DNA of 64,000 nucleotides, from positions 2,852,001 through 2,916,000 of the forward strand of contig NZ_CP108383.1 in the NCBI RefSeq assembly GCF_035958815.1, written 5' to 3'. The translations under genes and the position numbers were made by a program. Origin of the DNA: Nocardia sp. NBC_01327. GTDB lineage: Bacteria; Actinomycetota; Actinomycetes; Mycobacteriales; Mycobacteriaceae. Below the pieces are notes generated by a model. The model was not told the DNA's origin, searched no databases, and worked only from the letters and a program-made list of their open reading frames with translations. Shown in pieces: positions 42,620 through 51,074 of the stretch. Numbering within the stretch: position 1 is the first letter of the stretch; each line of letters opens with the position of its first letter.

Positions 42620-43807
42620 ATGACGAGCGGCCCGGAGGCGACCACTGTCATCGGGCCTGCCCGTGGCACCCGCCCGGCCAATCGGCGCGAGCTGATCGTC
42701 CGGGCGGCCTCGGAGCTGTTCTACCGCAAGGGTTATGCCACCGTCGGTATGGGCGAGGTCGCCGCGGCGGTGGCCATCGGGCCGTCCGCGCTCTATCGCC
42801 ACTTCCGCGGCAAACAGGATCTGCTCGCCACCGTGCTCGGTACTGCCCTGACCACCATCGACGCCGCCCTGGCGGAGACCGCCGCGGACGATATCGGCGC
42901 GAGCCTCGCCGCCGAAACCCTCGCGCACCGGCATGTGGGAGTGCTGTGGCGGCGCGAGGGCAGGCATCTGTCCGCCGAGCACCGGGCCGCGTTCCGCACT
43001 CTCACCCAGCGGATCCTCGCCCGCCTCACCGAGCTGGTGCGCGAGCGCCGCCCGGAGCTGAACGCGGTGGAGGCGGATCTGCTCGCGCGCTGTGCGCTGG
43101 CGGTGGCCGACAGCATGTCGTTCCACAGTCTGTCGCTGCCCGAACCCGGATTCACCGCGCTGCTGGACGAACTCGTCTCGGCGGCGGTGGACACCCCGAT
43201 CGCGCTGCCCGAGGTCGCCGCGAATCAGGCCGGGAAGAAGCGTCTTTCGATGACCAGATCACGGCGCGAAGCGATTCTCGCCGAGGCGGCGAAACTCTTC
43301 GCTCGCCAGGGTTTCACCGGTGTGAGCGTGGACGATATCGGGGAGGCCGTCGGCATCACCGGGCCCAGCGTCTACAACCATTTCCCCGGCAAGGCCGATA
43401 TCCTGCTGGCCGTGGTGTTCCGCGGCAACGAGTGGCTGCGGATGGATATGAGCCGCGCCTTCGCCCGGGCCTCCGACGCCGGTGACGGACTGGACCGGTT
43501 GTTGCGCAGCTATGGCGGCTTTGTCGCGGAGAATCCCGATCTGGTCCAGATCCTGGTCTCGGAGACCATGCATCTGCCCGACGCCGATCGGCACCGCGCC
43601 CGCGCCGCGCAGCACTCGTACATCGCCGAATGGGTGGGCCTCGCCCGCCGCGTGCATCCGGACTGGGATCCGATCGGCGCCCGTGTCCGGGTGCAGGCCG
43701 CGCAGACGGTATTGAACGAACTCGCCCTGACCACTCGCGTTCGAGCGGTGCCGGGCGCGGATGCGGCCGTACTGGCCGTCGGCGCGGTTCTACTGGCGAT
43801 CCGATAG
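42620..43807 (+). CDS. Tandem double-TetR regulator
   Basis: A 395-residue protein with two complete TetR units. Unit 1 (residues 20-200) has RRELIVRAASELFYRKGYAT..GEVAAAVAIGPSALYRHFRGK. Unit 2 (about 210-395) has RREAILAEAAKLFARQGFTG..DDIGEAVGITGPSVYNHFPGK. An Ala/Lys-rich linker (VAANQAGKKRLS) joins them. A single chain could fold as a pseudo-dimer recognising an asymmetric site, or span two sites. It is the last gene of the beta-oxidation operon and its probable acyl-CoA-responsive regulator. Confidence 0.9.
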   Translation: MTSGPEATTVIGPARGTRPANRRELIVRAASELFYRKGYATVGMGEVAAAVAIGPSALYRHFRGKQDLLATVLGTALTTIDAALAETAADDIGASLAAETLAHRHVGVLWRREGRHLSAEHRAAFRTLTQRILARLTELVRERRPELNAVEADLLARCALAVADSMSFHSLSLPEPGFTALLDELVSAAVDTPIALPEVAANQAGKKRLSMTRSRREAILAEAAKLFARQGFTGVSVDDIGEAVGITGPSVYNHFPGKADILLAVVFRGNEWLRMDMSRAFARASDAGDGLDRLLRSYGGFVAENPDLVQILVSETMHLPDADRHRARAAQHSYIAEWVGLARRVHPDWDPIGARVRVQAAQTVLNELALTTRVRAVPGADAAVLAVGAVLLAIR

Positions 43808-43980
43808 CCGATCAGCACTGAAGTGAGGCAGATCATATGTCAGAAAACCGGCCTATAACCGACTGAAAGTTTGTTCAGCAGTGCGGTTTTCGAGTCGTTT
43901 GACGTAGATCACTCTGATTTTCGGGCTCTTATCGACTTCTCAGCTACTCATCAGTAATCGCCTTGTTGGACACTTGACTA

Positions 43981-43999
43981 GAAGGCTTCACAAGCCTTC
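43981..43999. other. Inverted repeat in the leader of the first glycine-zipper gene
   Basis: GAAGGCTT-CAC-AAGCCTTC, perfect 8-bp arms with a 3-nt loop, 45 nt before the start at 44045. It could be an operator or an RNA hairpin in the 5' leader. No U-run follows, so termination is unlikely. Nothing else definable is seen in the 237-nt gap. Confidence 0.55.
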
Positions 44000-44044
44000 C
44001 GCTGCTGATAGGGGCAGTGTCCGCGCGACGAAAGCAACGATGTC

Positions 44045-44752
44045 ATGAAGTTCAGCAAAGCTGCCGCGACCTCGGCCATGGTCATCGCGGCTCTCGGTAT
44101 CTCCGCCGGCGCTGTACATGCCGCCCCGGCCCCCGCACCCGCGATCCCGGGTGTCTCCGACATCGTGAACGGCGTCAACCAGACGATCGATCAGCTGGTC
44201 CCGTCCATTCACTGGAATGCCGAGATCCAGGGCGATTCGGTGGTGCTGACCACCGATGCCGGTTCGCTGACCACGGTGAACGACCAGTTTCAGATGCTCG
44301 ACAACAAGGGTGGTCTGGTGACCGCCTTCCCGCTCAGCTTCATCAAGGACGGCCTGCAGTATCCGATCAAGGCCGCCATCGACGGCCTGCGCGCCACGCT
44401 GACCCCGAATCTGGATCCGGCCGCCGCCCGCGCGGTCGACCTGCCGGTCCACGAGGTCGTGCAGCAGAAGGCCTTCGACGATGCCGTCGGCGCGGCCGGT
44501 GCGCAGTTCGGCGTCATCACCGCGATCGGCACCATGGTCGGCACGCTGGTCGGCGCCATCGGCGGTTGTGCCCTGGGCGCGTTCCTCGGCACTCCCGTAC
44601 TGCTGCCGGGCTGGATCGGCGGCTGCATTACCGGCGCGCTGATCGGAATCCCGCTCGGCGCTGCGGCGGGTCTGGTCCTGACCGGCGTTCCGGCCGCGAT
44701 CGTCGTCGGCATCGGTTTCTTCCAGAGAATCAACGATCCCGCGAACCAGTAG
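44045..44752 (+). CDS. Secreted/membrane glycine-zipper protein (DUF8020-like), copy A
   Basis: A 235-residue exported protein: signal peptide (KAAATSAMVIAALGISAG, cleavage near VHAA). An N-terminal domain follows (IHWNAEIQGDSVVLTTDAGS to ATLTPNLDPAA), beta-rich. The C-terminal half is hydrophobic and Gly-rich with GxxxG repeats (GTMVGTLVGAIGGCALGAFLG, GGCITGALIGIPLGAAAGL) forming two or three glycine-zipper membrane segments. Two Cys (GGCALG, GGCITG) could form a disulfide. This layout resembles Nocardia proteins labelled DUF8020; function unknown. Confidence 0.82.
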   Translation: MKFSKAAATSAMVIAALGISAGAVHAAPAPAPAIPGVSDIVNGVNQTIDQLVPSIHWNAEIQGDSVVLTTDAGSLTTVNDQFQMLDNKGGLVTAFPLSFIKDGLQYPIKAAIDGLRATLTPNLDPAAARAVDLPVHEVVQQKAFDDAVGAAGAQFGVITAIGTMVGTLVGAIGGCALGAFLGTPVLLPGWIGGCITGALIGIPLGAAAGLVLTGVPAAIVVGIGFFQRINDPANQ

Positions 44753-44773
44753 CGGTTATACCTGGGCAAACTG

Positions 44774-44814
44774 AGGGCCCGTTCGCCATCGAATCGGTGG
44801 TGGCGGGCCCTTTT
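44774..44814 (+). terminator. Rho-independent terminator after copy A
   Basis: AGGGCCCG..CCA pairs with TGGCGGGCCCT (with TTCG bulged in the 5' arm) and is followed by TTTTC. It is 22 nt after the stop of the first glycine-zipper gene. Confidence 0.82.
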
Positions 44815-44823
44815 CGTGCGCCG

Positions 44824-44837
44824 ATGAGTCGACTCAT
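44824..44837. promoter_or_regulatory. Perfect 14-nt palindrome upstream of copy B
   Basis: ATGAGTC-GACTCAT with no spacer, just after the preceding terminator and about 180 nt before the start of copy B. A possible distal operator. Confidence 0.45.
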
Positions 44838-44912
44838 TCCTGTGAAAAAGACCTGCTGCACGTTAAACGTAACGAAAACCGGCTCACTGACTCCATACCG
44901 CTATGGGACGGC

Positions 44913-44934
44913 AACATCACGGAAACATCACGGA
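44913..44934. promoter_or_regulatory. 11-bp direct tandem repeat upstream of copy B
   Basis: AACATCACGGA occurs twice in direct succession (44913-44923, 44924-44934), about 85 nt before the gene. Direct repeats one helical turn apart are typical binding sites of OmpR-family response regulators. Confidence 0.6.
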
Positions 44935-45018
44935 ACGACTCTTATCTCGGGTGCTCGACGAGAACCCGCACTCCTCGAAACGAGGTAGTGCGTCCGCTGC
45001 AGAAAGCGACGAAAAGTT

Positions 45019-45732
45019 ATGCGCTTCAAGAAGTTCGCCGCCACCTCGGCCCTGGTCATCGCGGCTCTCGGTGTCTCTGCCGGCACGAGCTACGCGGACG
45101 TTGCGCCGGCTCCGGCCGCCGCGACCGCGATTCACTATGACACCAAGATCGAGGGCTCGTCGGTCGTTCTGAAGACCGATATCGGCTCGCTGACCACAGA
45201 CGACGGTCAGCTCCAGGTGCGCGATCCCCAGGGCGGTGTGGTCACCGCGGTTCCGCTGAACTTCGTCAAGAACGGCCAGCTCTTCCCGGTCGCGGCGCAG
45301 ATCGACGGCAATACCGCCACCCTGACCCCGAACACCGATCCGGCAGCCGCGCTGCCGCTGGATCCGGCCGCCCCGCTCATCAAGCCGGTCGACGCCACCG
45401 CGAACCCCAACTTCAACCAGGCGCTGAGCAACCTGTCCAGCACGGTCTCCGTGGGTGTTGCCATCGGTAGCCTCATCGGCACCGTGATCGGCGCGGGCAT
45501 CGGTTGCCTCGCGGGCGGTCTCATCCTCGGTGCGGGCGCCACGGTTGCCACCATCGGCACCCTGACCGTTCCGGGCGCCATCGGTGGCTGCCTTGTCACC
45601 GGTGCGGCCGCGGCCGCCATCGGCCTGGTCGCGGGCACCATCTTCATCGGTGGACCCGTCGTCGCCGTCGGCCTGTTCCAGTTCTTCACCGATCTGGCCA
45701 CCCCGCCGGCCCCGGCTGCTCCGACCAGCTAG
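45019..45732 (+). CDS. Secreted/membrane glycine-zipper protein (DUF8020-like), copy B
   Basis: A 237-residue paralogue of copy A. The signal peptide (KKFAATSALVIAALGVSAG) and N-terminal domain align closely (IHYDTKIEGSSVVLKTDIGS to ATLTPNTDPAA). The C-terminal half again has long GxxxG helices (IGSLIGTVIGAGIGCLAGGL, GAIGGCLVTGAAAAAIGLVA) and two Cys. The copies differ in the linker, Pro-rich in B. Separate terminators and distinct upstream sites show that the two genes are expressed independently. Confidence 0.82.
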   Translation: MRFKKFAATSALVIAALGVSAGTSYADVAPAPAAATAIHYDTKIEGSSVVLKTDIGSLTTDDGQLQVRDPQGGVVTAVPLNFVKNGQLFPVAAQIDGNTATLTPNTDPAAALPLDPAAPLIKPVDATANPNFNQALSNLSSTVSVGVAIGSLIGTVIGAGIGCLAGGLILGAGATVATIGTLTVPGAIGGCLVTGAAAAAIGLVAGTIFIGGPVVAVGLFQFFTDLATPPAPAAPTS

Positions 45733-45756
45733 TACCTGAGTAGCACTCAGCCACAA

Positions 45757-45800
45757 CAGACTTCGGGCCGGATCGCATATGCGATCCGGCCCGAAGTCTG
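45757..45800. terminator. 44-nt perfect palindrome between convergent genes
   Basis: Two 22-nt arms (beginning CAGACTTCGGGCCGGATCG) are perfectly complementary with no spacer. It lies 24 nt after the stop of copy B and 17 nt from the stop of the convergent small secreted gene, and is probably a bidirectional terminator although no T-run is present. Confidence 0.75.
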
Positions 45801-45817
45801 CTGCGAAGCGGTGGTTG

Positions 45818-46129
45818 CTACGACCCGACCTGGCACACGCCGTTGAGGATGGTCGAGGCATTGCCGACGCTGGCGACATCACCATTGGTCAGCGCGTGTG
45901 CGTAGTTGGCGATGGCCTGCTGCTCCTGGCCGCTGGCGTCGATGGCGAGCAGCTGATCGGAGATGGACTGCGTCAGAGCGGCGTCCGGGCCGAGGCTGCG
46001 ATTGTTGTTGATCACGTCGCTGGCCTGGTTGCAGGCGGGGGACATGGCGCTGGCGGTGCCGGTGGGCAGCACCAGCAGCGCGCCGACGGCGGCAGCGGCC
46101 AGCAACGTGGAGGGCAGGATCTTGCGCAT
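45818..46129 (-). CDS. Small secreted two-cysteine protein
   Basis: A 103-residue exported protein: signal peptide LPSTLLAAAAVGALLVLP with cleavage near GTASA. A mature helical domain of about 77 residues follows with one Cys near each end (SPACNQASDVI and NGVCQVGS), able to close the fold by a disulfide. It resembles in size and Cys spacing the small secreted hemophore-like proteins of mycolata, but no diagnostic heme ligand is obvious. ATG 46129 is preceded by GTGAAACGA; an upstream-extended frame is rejected because it breaks the signal peptide. Function unknown. Confidence 0.78.
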   Translation of the reverse strand: MRKILPSTLLAAAAVGALLVLPTGTASAMSPACNQASDVINNNRSLGPDAALTQSISDQLLAIDASGQEQQAIANYAHALTNGDVASVGNASTILNGVCQVGS

Positions 46130-46249
46130 TCGTTTCACTCCCAAAACTCGTGTGCGTGTGTGCCACCCCGAGTTTGCCTGATGGTCAGGAGAAAACAACC
46201 ACGGCCCCGCGAAAAAGTCTGCGAGGCCGGGTATTTGCGTGCGTGCGAA

Positions 46250-46516
46250 CTAGCGCGGCTTGCGCTGCAGCAGGGAGTCGCGGATCAGGATGCCGGCAAT
46301 GGCGACGGCGAATCCGACCAGGTAGATGTCCTCGATCTTGCCCTTGTGGTTACCGATCAGCATGGCGAGCAGAATGACGACGACAACCCAGCCGGCGGTG
46401 CGGAAGGTGCGACGCGACTCGCCGCTCCAGCCCCATGCGGCGGACGGAACCTCGGCGGTGTCGACCTTGGTGACGACTCCGGCGCTGTGGGCGGATTCCA
46501 GTTCCGTGGCGGCCAC
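46250..46516 (-). CDS. DUF2631-like small membrane protein
   Basis: An 88-residue protein starting at GTG 46516 (AAGGAG upstream). A soluble N-terminus with WGWSGESRRTFRTAGW precedes two membrane helices (VVVVILLAMLIGN and IYLVGFAVAIAGILI) and a basic tail. It matches the DUF2631 family, found next to dxr in mycolata. Function unknown. It is divergent from dxr across 111 nt. Confidence 0.82.
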   Translation of the reverse strand: MAATELESAHSAGVVTKVDTAEVPSAAWGWSGESRRTFRTAGWVVVVILLAMLIGNHKGKIEDIYLVGFAVAIAGILIRDSLLQRKPR

Positions 46517-46627
46517 TTTCGCTCCTTATAGGGCTCGAATCGAATGCTGGCCCTTATCGTGACATACGACCCAGTGTCGTAGCCAGCAGGGTGGCGGCAC
46601 AGCGGGTCGTTTTCGGAGCAGGGGAGA

Positions 46628-47776
46628 ATGGGGCGCGTGTCCGACGTCGTGAAAGTTCTGCTGCTGGGCAGCACCGGTTCGATTGGTACCCAGGCGCTGG
46701 AGGTGATCGCCGCCAACCCCGACCGCTTCGAAGTGGTCGGATTGGCCGCACGCGGTGGCAATACCGAACTGCTCGCACAGCAGATCGCGGCCACCGGGAC
46801 CCGCAATGTGGCGGTGGCCGACGAGGCGGCCGCGGCGAAACTGGGTGTGGCGCTTGCCGGCCCGGATGCGGCCACCGAACTGGTCCGCCGCACCGATGCG
46901 GACGTGGTGCTCAACGCACTGGTCGGGTCGCTGGGTCTGGCGCCGACGCTGGAGACCCTGCATTCGGGACGGCGGCTCGCGCTGGCCAATAAGGAGTCGC
47001 TGGTCGCGGGCGGCTCGCTGGTCACCCGGGCCGCTAAGCCCGGACAGATCGTGCCGGTGGACTCCGAACATTCGGCCATGGCGCAGTGCCTGCGCGGCGG
47101 CCGCGCCGACGAGGTGGCCACCATTGTGCTCACCGCCTCGGGCGGCCCGTTCCGCGGTTGGACCGCCGAGATGCTGGAGTCGGTGAATCCGGCTGAGGCC
47201 AAGACACATCCGACCTGGTCCATGGGGCCGATGAACACCCTGAATTCGGCCTCGCTGGTGAACAAGGGCCTCGAACTGATCGAGACGCACCTGCTGTTCG
47301 GCGTGCCCTACGACAAGATCGACGTGACCGTGCACCCCCAGTCGATCGTGCACTCCATGGTCACCTTCGTCGACGGCTCCACCCTCGCCCAGGCCAGCCC
47401 GCCGGATATGAAATTGCCCATCGCGCTGGCGCTGGGCTGGCCGGACCGGGTGCCGGGCGCGTCGGCCGCCTGCGACTTCAGGACCGCCTCGACGTGGACC
47501 TTCGAACCGGTGGACAACGAGGTCTTCCCCGCGGTCGAGCTGGCGCGTCAGGCCGGTAAGGCGGGCGGTTGCGTGACCGCTACCTACAACGCCGCCAACG
47601 AGATCGCGGTGCAGGCCTTCCTCGACAGAGTGATCCGATTCCCCGAGATCGTGCGCACCGTGGCGCGGGTCGTAGAGTCTGCCGACCGGTGGACCGCGGA
47701 ACCCAGTACCTTGGACGAGGTGCTCGCGGCCGATACGTGGGCGCGAGAGACGGCGCGCACGATCGTGCGCGGCTGA
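46628..47776 (+). CDS. dxr: 1-deoxy-D-xylulose 5-phosphate reductoisomerase
   Basis: Second enzyme of the MEP isoprenoid pathway, making 2-C-methyl-D-erythritol 4-phosphate with NADPH; the target of fosmidomycin. The 382-residue product has the NADPH motif [37 protein letters not shown] with metal-binding residues, ASGGPFRG, and [23 protein letters not shown] 46628 overlaps a GGGGAGA; GTG 46637 is an alternative start. Confidence 0.97.
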   Translation: MGRVSDVVKVLLLGSTGSIGTQALEVIAANPDRFEVVGLAARGGNTELLAQQIAATGTRNVAVADEAAAAKLGVALAGPDAATELVRRTDADVVLNALVGSLGLAPTLETLHSGRRLALANKESLVAGGSLVTRAAKPGQIVPVDSEHSAMAQCLRGGRADEVATIVLTASGGPFRGWTAEMLESVNPAEAKTHPTWSMGPMNTLNSASLVNKGLELIETHLLFGVPYDKIDVTVHPQSIVHSMVTFVDGSTLAQASPPDMKLPIALALGWPDRVPGASAACDFRTASTWTFEPVDNEVFPAVELARQAGKAGGCVTATYNAANEIAVQAFLDRVIRFPEIVRTVARVVESADRWTAEPSTLDEVLAADTWARETARTIVRG

Positions 47777-47798
47777 CTTCAGGAGGGTTCGGAACCGC

Positions 47799-49001
47799 AT
47801 GGTCTACGCGATCGGCTTCGCACTGTTCGCCCTCGGTATCACCGTATCGGTCGCACTGCACGAATGCGGCCACATGTGGGCGGCGCAGGCGACCGGTATG
47901 AAGGTGCGCCGCTACTTCGTCGGCTTCGGCCCGAAGGTGTGGTCGTTCCGCCGGGGTGAAACCGAATACGGCCTGAAAGCGTTGCCGCTGGGCGGTTTCT
48001 GCGATATCGCCGGTATGACGGCGCTCGACGAGCTCGAGCCCGAAGAGCTGGACCGCGCCATGTACCGGCAGAAGACCTGGAAGCGCATGGTCGTCATGTT
48101 CGGCGGCATCGCGATGAACTTCCTGCTCGGCTTCCTGCTCATCCTGCTGCTGGCCGTGGTGTGGGGCCTGCCGCGCTTCGATCAGCCGCCGGCCACCCAG
48201 CTCGGCGCCATGAGCTGCGTCGCCAATCAGGCTGCCGACCAGTCGGTGCTGCCCTGCACCGGCGACGGTCCGGCGCAGCAGGCCGGATTGCAGCGCGGCG
48301 ATATCGTGACCGCGGTCAACGGCACCTCGATCAAGTCCTGGCAGGATTTCCGCGACCAGACCGAGAAGCAGACCGGTCCCTTCACCTACACCGTGAAGCG
48401 TGACGACAAGACCCTCACCATCCCGGTCACGCCGCAAATGGCGGTCACCTACCCGACCAAGGACGGCGCCCCGAAGTCGGTCGCCAAGGTCGGTGTCGGC
48501 CAGGACTTCTACAGCCCCGTCAAGCACAACGTCCTGTCCGCCATCCCCGCCTCGGTCGCCTTCACCGGCCAAATCGGTTACCGCACGGTGCAGTCGCTGG
48601 CCCAGATGCCCGCCAAGGTCGTCGACCTCTGGCACGCCGTCACCGGTGGCGTCCGCGATCCGGAAACCCCCGTCTCGGTCTACGGCGCCAGCAAGATCGG
48701 CGGCGAAACCGCCCAGCACGGCCTCTGGTCCCTCTTCGTCCTCACCCTCGCCAGCCTGAACTTCTTCCTGGGCGCCTTCAACCTCCTACCCCTGCTCCCA
48801 CTCGACGGCGGCCACATGGCAGTGGTCATCTACGAAAAGATCCGCAACCTCTTCCGCGGCCGCAAGGGCCTCCCCGACGGCCCCCCGGTCGACTACCTGA
48901 AACTGCTACCCGCCACCTACGTAGTCGTAGTAATAGGCGGCGCCTACATGGTCCTCACCCTGGTCGCCGACATCGTCAACCCGGTCAAGCTCTTCCCGTA
49001 A
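47799..49001 (+). CDS. Site-2 zinc metalloprotease (M50, Rip1-like)
   Basis: A 400-residue intramembrane protease that cleaves membrane anti-sigma factors; corresponds by synteny to Rip1 (Rv2869c). The zinc motif HECGH is at residues 21-25 in the first helix. A PDZ domain follows (CTGDGPAQQAGLQRGDIVTA), and the third zinc ligand is in LLPLLPLDGGHMAV. Typically such proteases have four transmembrane helices, consistent with the hydrophobic segments here. AGGAGGG lies upstream. The gene starts 22 nt after dxr and ends in a 17-bp convergent overlap with the endonuclease V gene. Confidence 0.94.
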   Translation: MVYAIGFALFALGITVSVALHECGHMWAAQATGMKVRRYFVGFGPKVWSFRRGETEYGLKALPLGGFCDIAGMTALDELEPEELDRAMYRQKTWKRMVVMFGGIAMNFLLGFLLILLLAVVWGLPRFDQPPATQLGAMSCVANQAADQSVLPCTGDGPAQQAGLQRGDIVTAVNGTSIKSWQDFRDQTEKQTGPFTYTVKRDDKTLTIPVTPQMAVTYPTKDGAPKSVAKVGVGQDFYSPVKHNVLSAIPASVAFTGQIGYRTVQSLAQMPAKVVDLWHAVTGGVRDPETPVSVYGASKIGGETAQHGLWSLFVLTLASLNFFLGAFNLLPLLPLDGGHMAVVIYEKIRNLFRGRKGLPDGPPVDYLKLLPATYVVVVIGGAYMVLTLVADIVNPVKLFP

Positions 49002-49680
49002 CGCCTTCGGCGAGCAGTTGACGGCAGAGGCGGTCTGCGCGGCGGGTGGTTTCGGGCTGGCGGTATTCGGGGGTCAGTGAAAGTACTTGGGCGCAGGCTG
49101 TTTCCAGGTCGATCAGGTGGCCGATGGAGACGAAGACCGGTTTGACGTCGGTGCGGGTGCGGAGGGCGCGGCCTACGGGGTCGCCGTCGATGGTGATTTC
49201 GGTGGATGAGCCGCGCTCCGGGGCGGGCATCTCGTAGTCGCCCCAGGCGTTCTTGGCCACGCCGATCGTCGGGAGTCCGGTCAGCAGACCGAGGTGGCAG
49301 GCGAGGCCGAAGCGGCGGGGATGGGCCAGGCCCTGGCTGTCCGCGATGAGCAGATCCGGTGTGATGGTGAGGTTTTCGAGAGCTGTCAGGGTGGTGGGGA
49401 GTTCCCGGAAGGCGAGCAGGCCGGGGACGTACGGAAAGTCCGTGGTGCCCCGGGCGGTCGCGATGTCGACGGTCTCCAGGGTTTCGGCATCGAGCACCAC
49501 GATGGCGGCGACGACATTGCCGTCCTCGTCGTAGGCCGAATCGAGCCCGGCTATCGTGCGGAAATGCGGTGGGCGCGGATTCGCGGCGCTGACGCGAGGG
49601 CGTAGTCGATCTTGAAGGGCGCTGGCCTCTTCCGGGTTGCGAGGCCAGGGATCGGTGTTCGCTACCTTCACAACGCGCAC
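48985..49680 (-). CDS. nfi: Endonuclease V (deoxyinosine 3'-endonuclease)
   Basis: Repair nuclease that nicks DNA near deoxyinosine. The 231-residue product has IAGLDSAYDED (first active-site Asp), GLLAFRELPTTLTAL, ADSQGLAHPRRFGLACHLG, IGVAKN, and KPVFVSIGHLIDLETA, all EndoV signatures. The start is uncertain between GTG 49680 and GTG 49671. It is inserted convergently between the rip1-like gene and ispG. Confidence 0.92.
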   Translation of the reverse strand: MRVVKVANTDPWPRNPEEASALQDRLRPRVSAANPRPPHFRTIAGLDSAYDEDGNVVAAIVVLDAETLETVDIATARGTTDFPYVPGLLAFRELPTTLTALENLTITPDLLIADSQGLAHPRRFGLACHLGLLTGLPTIGVAKNAWGDYEMPAPERGSSTEITIDGDPVGRALRTRTDVKPVFVSIGHLIDLETACAQVLSLTPEYRQPETTRRADRLCRQLLAEGVTGRA

Positions 49681-49853
49681 CGTATACCTTCACGCCATCT
49701 GCAACGAATAAGAAGAGCAGGCCCCGGCCGATTCCTGGCTGAGCGCCCGGCGCGGGTACCGTTGTCGCCGCCGTCACAGGGCGACCGGTATCCGAGCCTC
49801 GGTAAGCTCGGAACCGGAACGGGTGAGGACAAGACGAAAGCAGGCAACCGATC

Positions 49854-51011
49854 GTGAGCAGTGCCATCACATTGGGGATGCCGTCCGCACCGGCGGCCGT
49901 CCTCGCACCACGGCGTAAGACCCGCCAGTTGATGGTGGGCAAGGTCGGCGTCGGTAGCGAGTTCCCCATCTCGGTGCAGTCCATGACGACCACCAAGACC
50001 CATGACATCAATGCGACGCTGCAGCAGATCGCGGAGCTGACCGCGTCCGGCTGCGACATCGTGCGTGTGGCCTGTCCCACGCAGGAGGACGCGGAAGCGC
50101 TCCCCATCATCGCCAAGAAGTCGAAGATCCCGGTGATCGCCGATATCCACTTCCAGCCCAAGTACATCTTCGCGGCCATCGACGCCGGATGTGCTGCGGT
50201 GCGCGTGAATCCGGGCAATATCAAGGAATTCGACGGCCGCGTCAAAGAGGTCGCCAAGGCGGCCGGCGCCGCCGGCATCCCGATCCGCATCGGCGTGAAC
50301 GCGGGCTCGCTCGACAAGCGCATGATGGAGAAGTACGGCAAGGCCACCCCCGAGGCGCTGGTGGAGTCGGCGCTGTGGGAGGCGGGGCTGTTCGAGGAGC
50401 ACGGTTTCGGCAATATCAAGATCTCGGTCAAGCACAATGACCCGGTCGTGATGGTCGAGGCCTACCGGCAGCTCGCCGCCGTCTGCGATTACCCGCTGCA
50501 CCTGGGTGTCACCGAGGCCGGTCCGGCCTTCCAGGGCACCATCAAGTCCGCGGTCGCGTTCGGCGCGCTGCTGTCCGAAGGCATCGGCGATACGATCCGC
50601 GTCTCGCTCTCGGCCCCGCCGGCCGAGGAGATCAAGGTCGGTGACCGGATTCTGCAGTCGCTGAACCTGCGTCCCCGCAAGCTCGAGATCGTCTCCTGCC
50701 CCTCCTGCGGCCGCGCCCAGGTGGATGTGTACACGCTGGCGGACCAGGTCACCGCCGGTCTGGACGGTCTGGAGGTCCCGCTGCGCGTGGCCGTCATGGG
50801 CTGCGTCGTCAATGGTCCCGGTGAGGCGCGCGAAGCCGATCTGGGCGTGGCCTCCGGCAATGGCAAGGGCCAGATCTTCGTCAAGGGCGAGGTCATCAAG
50901 ACCGTTCCCGAACACCTGATCGTGGAGACCCTGATCGAAGAGGCCCTGCGACTGGCCGAGGAGATGGGTGAGGCCGCCGGCAGCGGTTCGCCGGTTGTCA
51001 GCGCCGGATAA
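49854..51011 (+). CDS. ispG: 4-hydroxy-3-methylbut-2-en-1-yl diphosphate synthase
   Basis: [4Fe-4S] enzyme of the MEP pathway (also gcpE). The 385-residue product shows [59 protein letters not shown], and the cluster region [11 protein letters not shown] with [13 protein letters not shown] 49854 is the start. The dxr - M50 - ispG order is conserved in mycolata. Confidence 0.97.
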   Translation: MSSAITLGMPSAPAAVLAPRRKTRQLMVGKVGVGSEFPISVQSMTTTKTHDINATLQQIAELTASGCDIVRVACPTQEDAEALPIIAKKSKIPVIADIHFQPKYIFAAIDAGCAAVRVNPGNIKEFDGRVKEVAKAAGAAGIPIRIGVNAGSLDKRMMEKYGKATPEALVESALWEAGLFEEHGFGNIKISVKHNDPVVMVEAYRQLAAVCDYPLHLGVTEAGPAFQGTIKSAVAFGALLSEGIGDTIRVSLSAPPAEEIKVGDRILQSLNLRPRKLEIVSCPSCGRAQVDVYTLADQVTAGLDGLEVPLRVAVMGCVVNGPGEAREADLGVASGNGKGQIFVKGEVIKTVPEHLIVETLIEEALRLAEEMGEAAGSGSPVVSAG

Positions 51012-51074
51012 ACGACTGGTCGGCGTGCGGTCCGGCGCAATAGTGCGGCACGTTCTCACAAATTCTGGCAGGCT

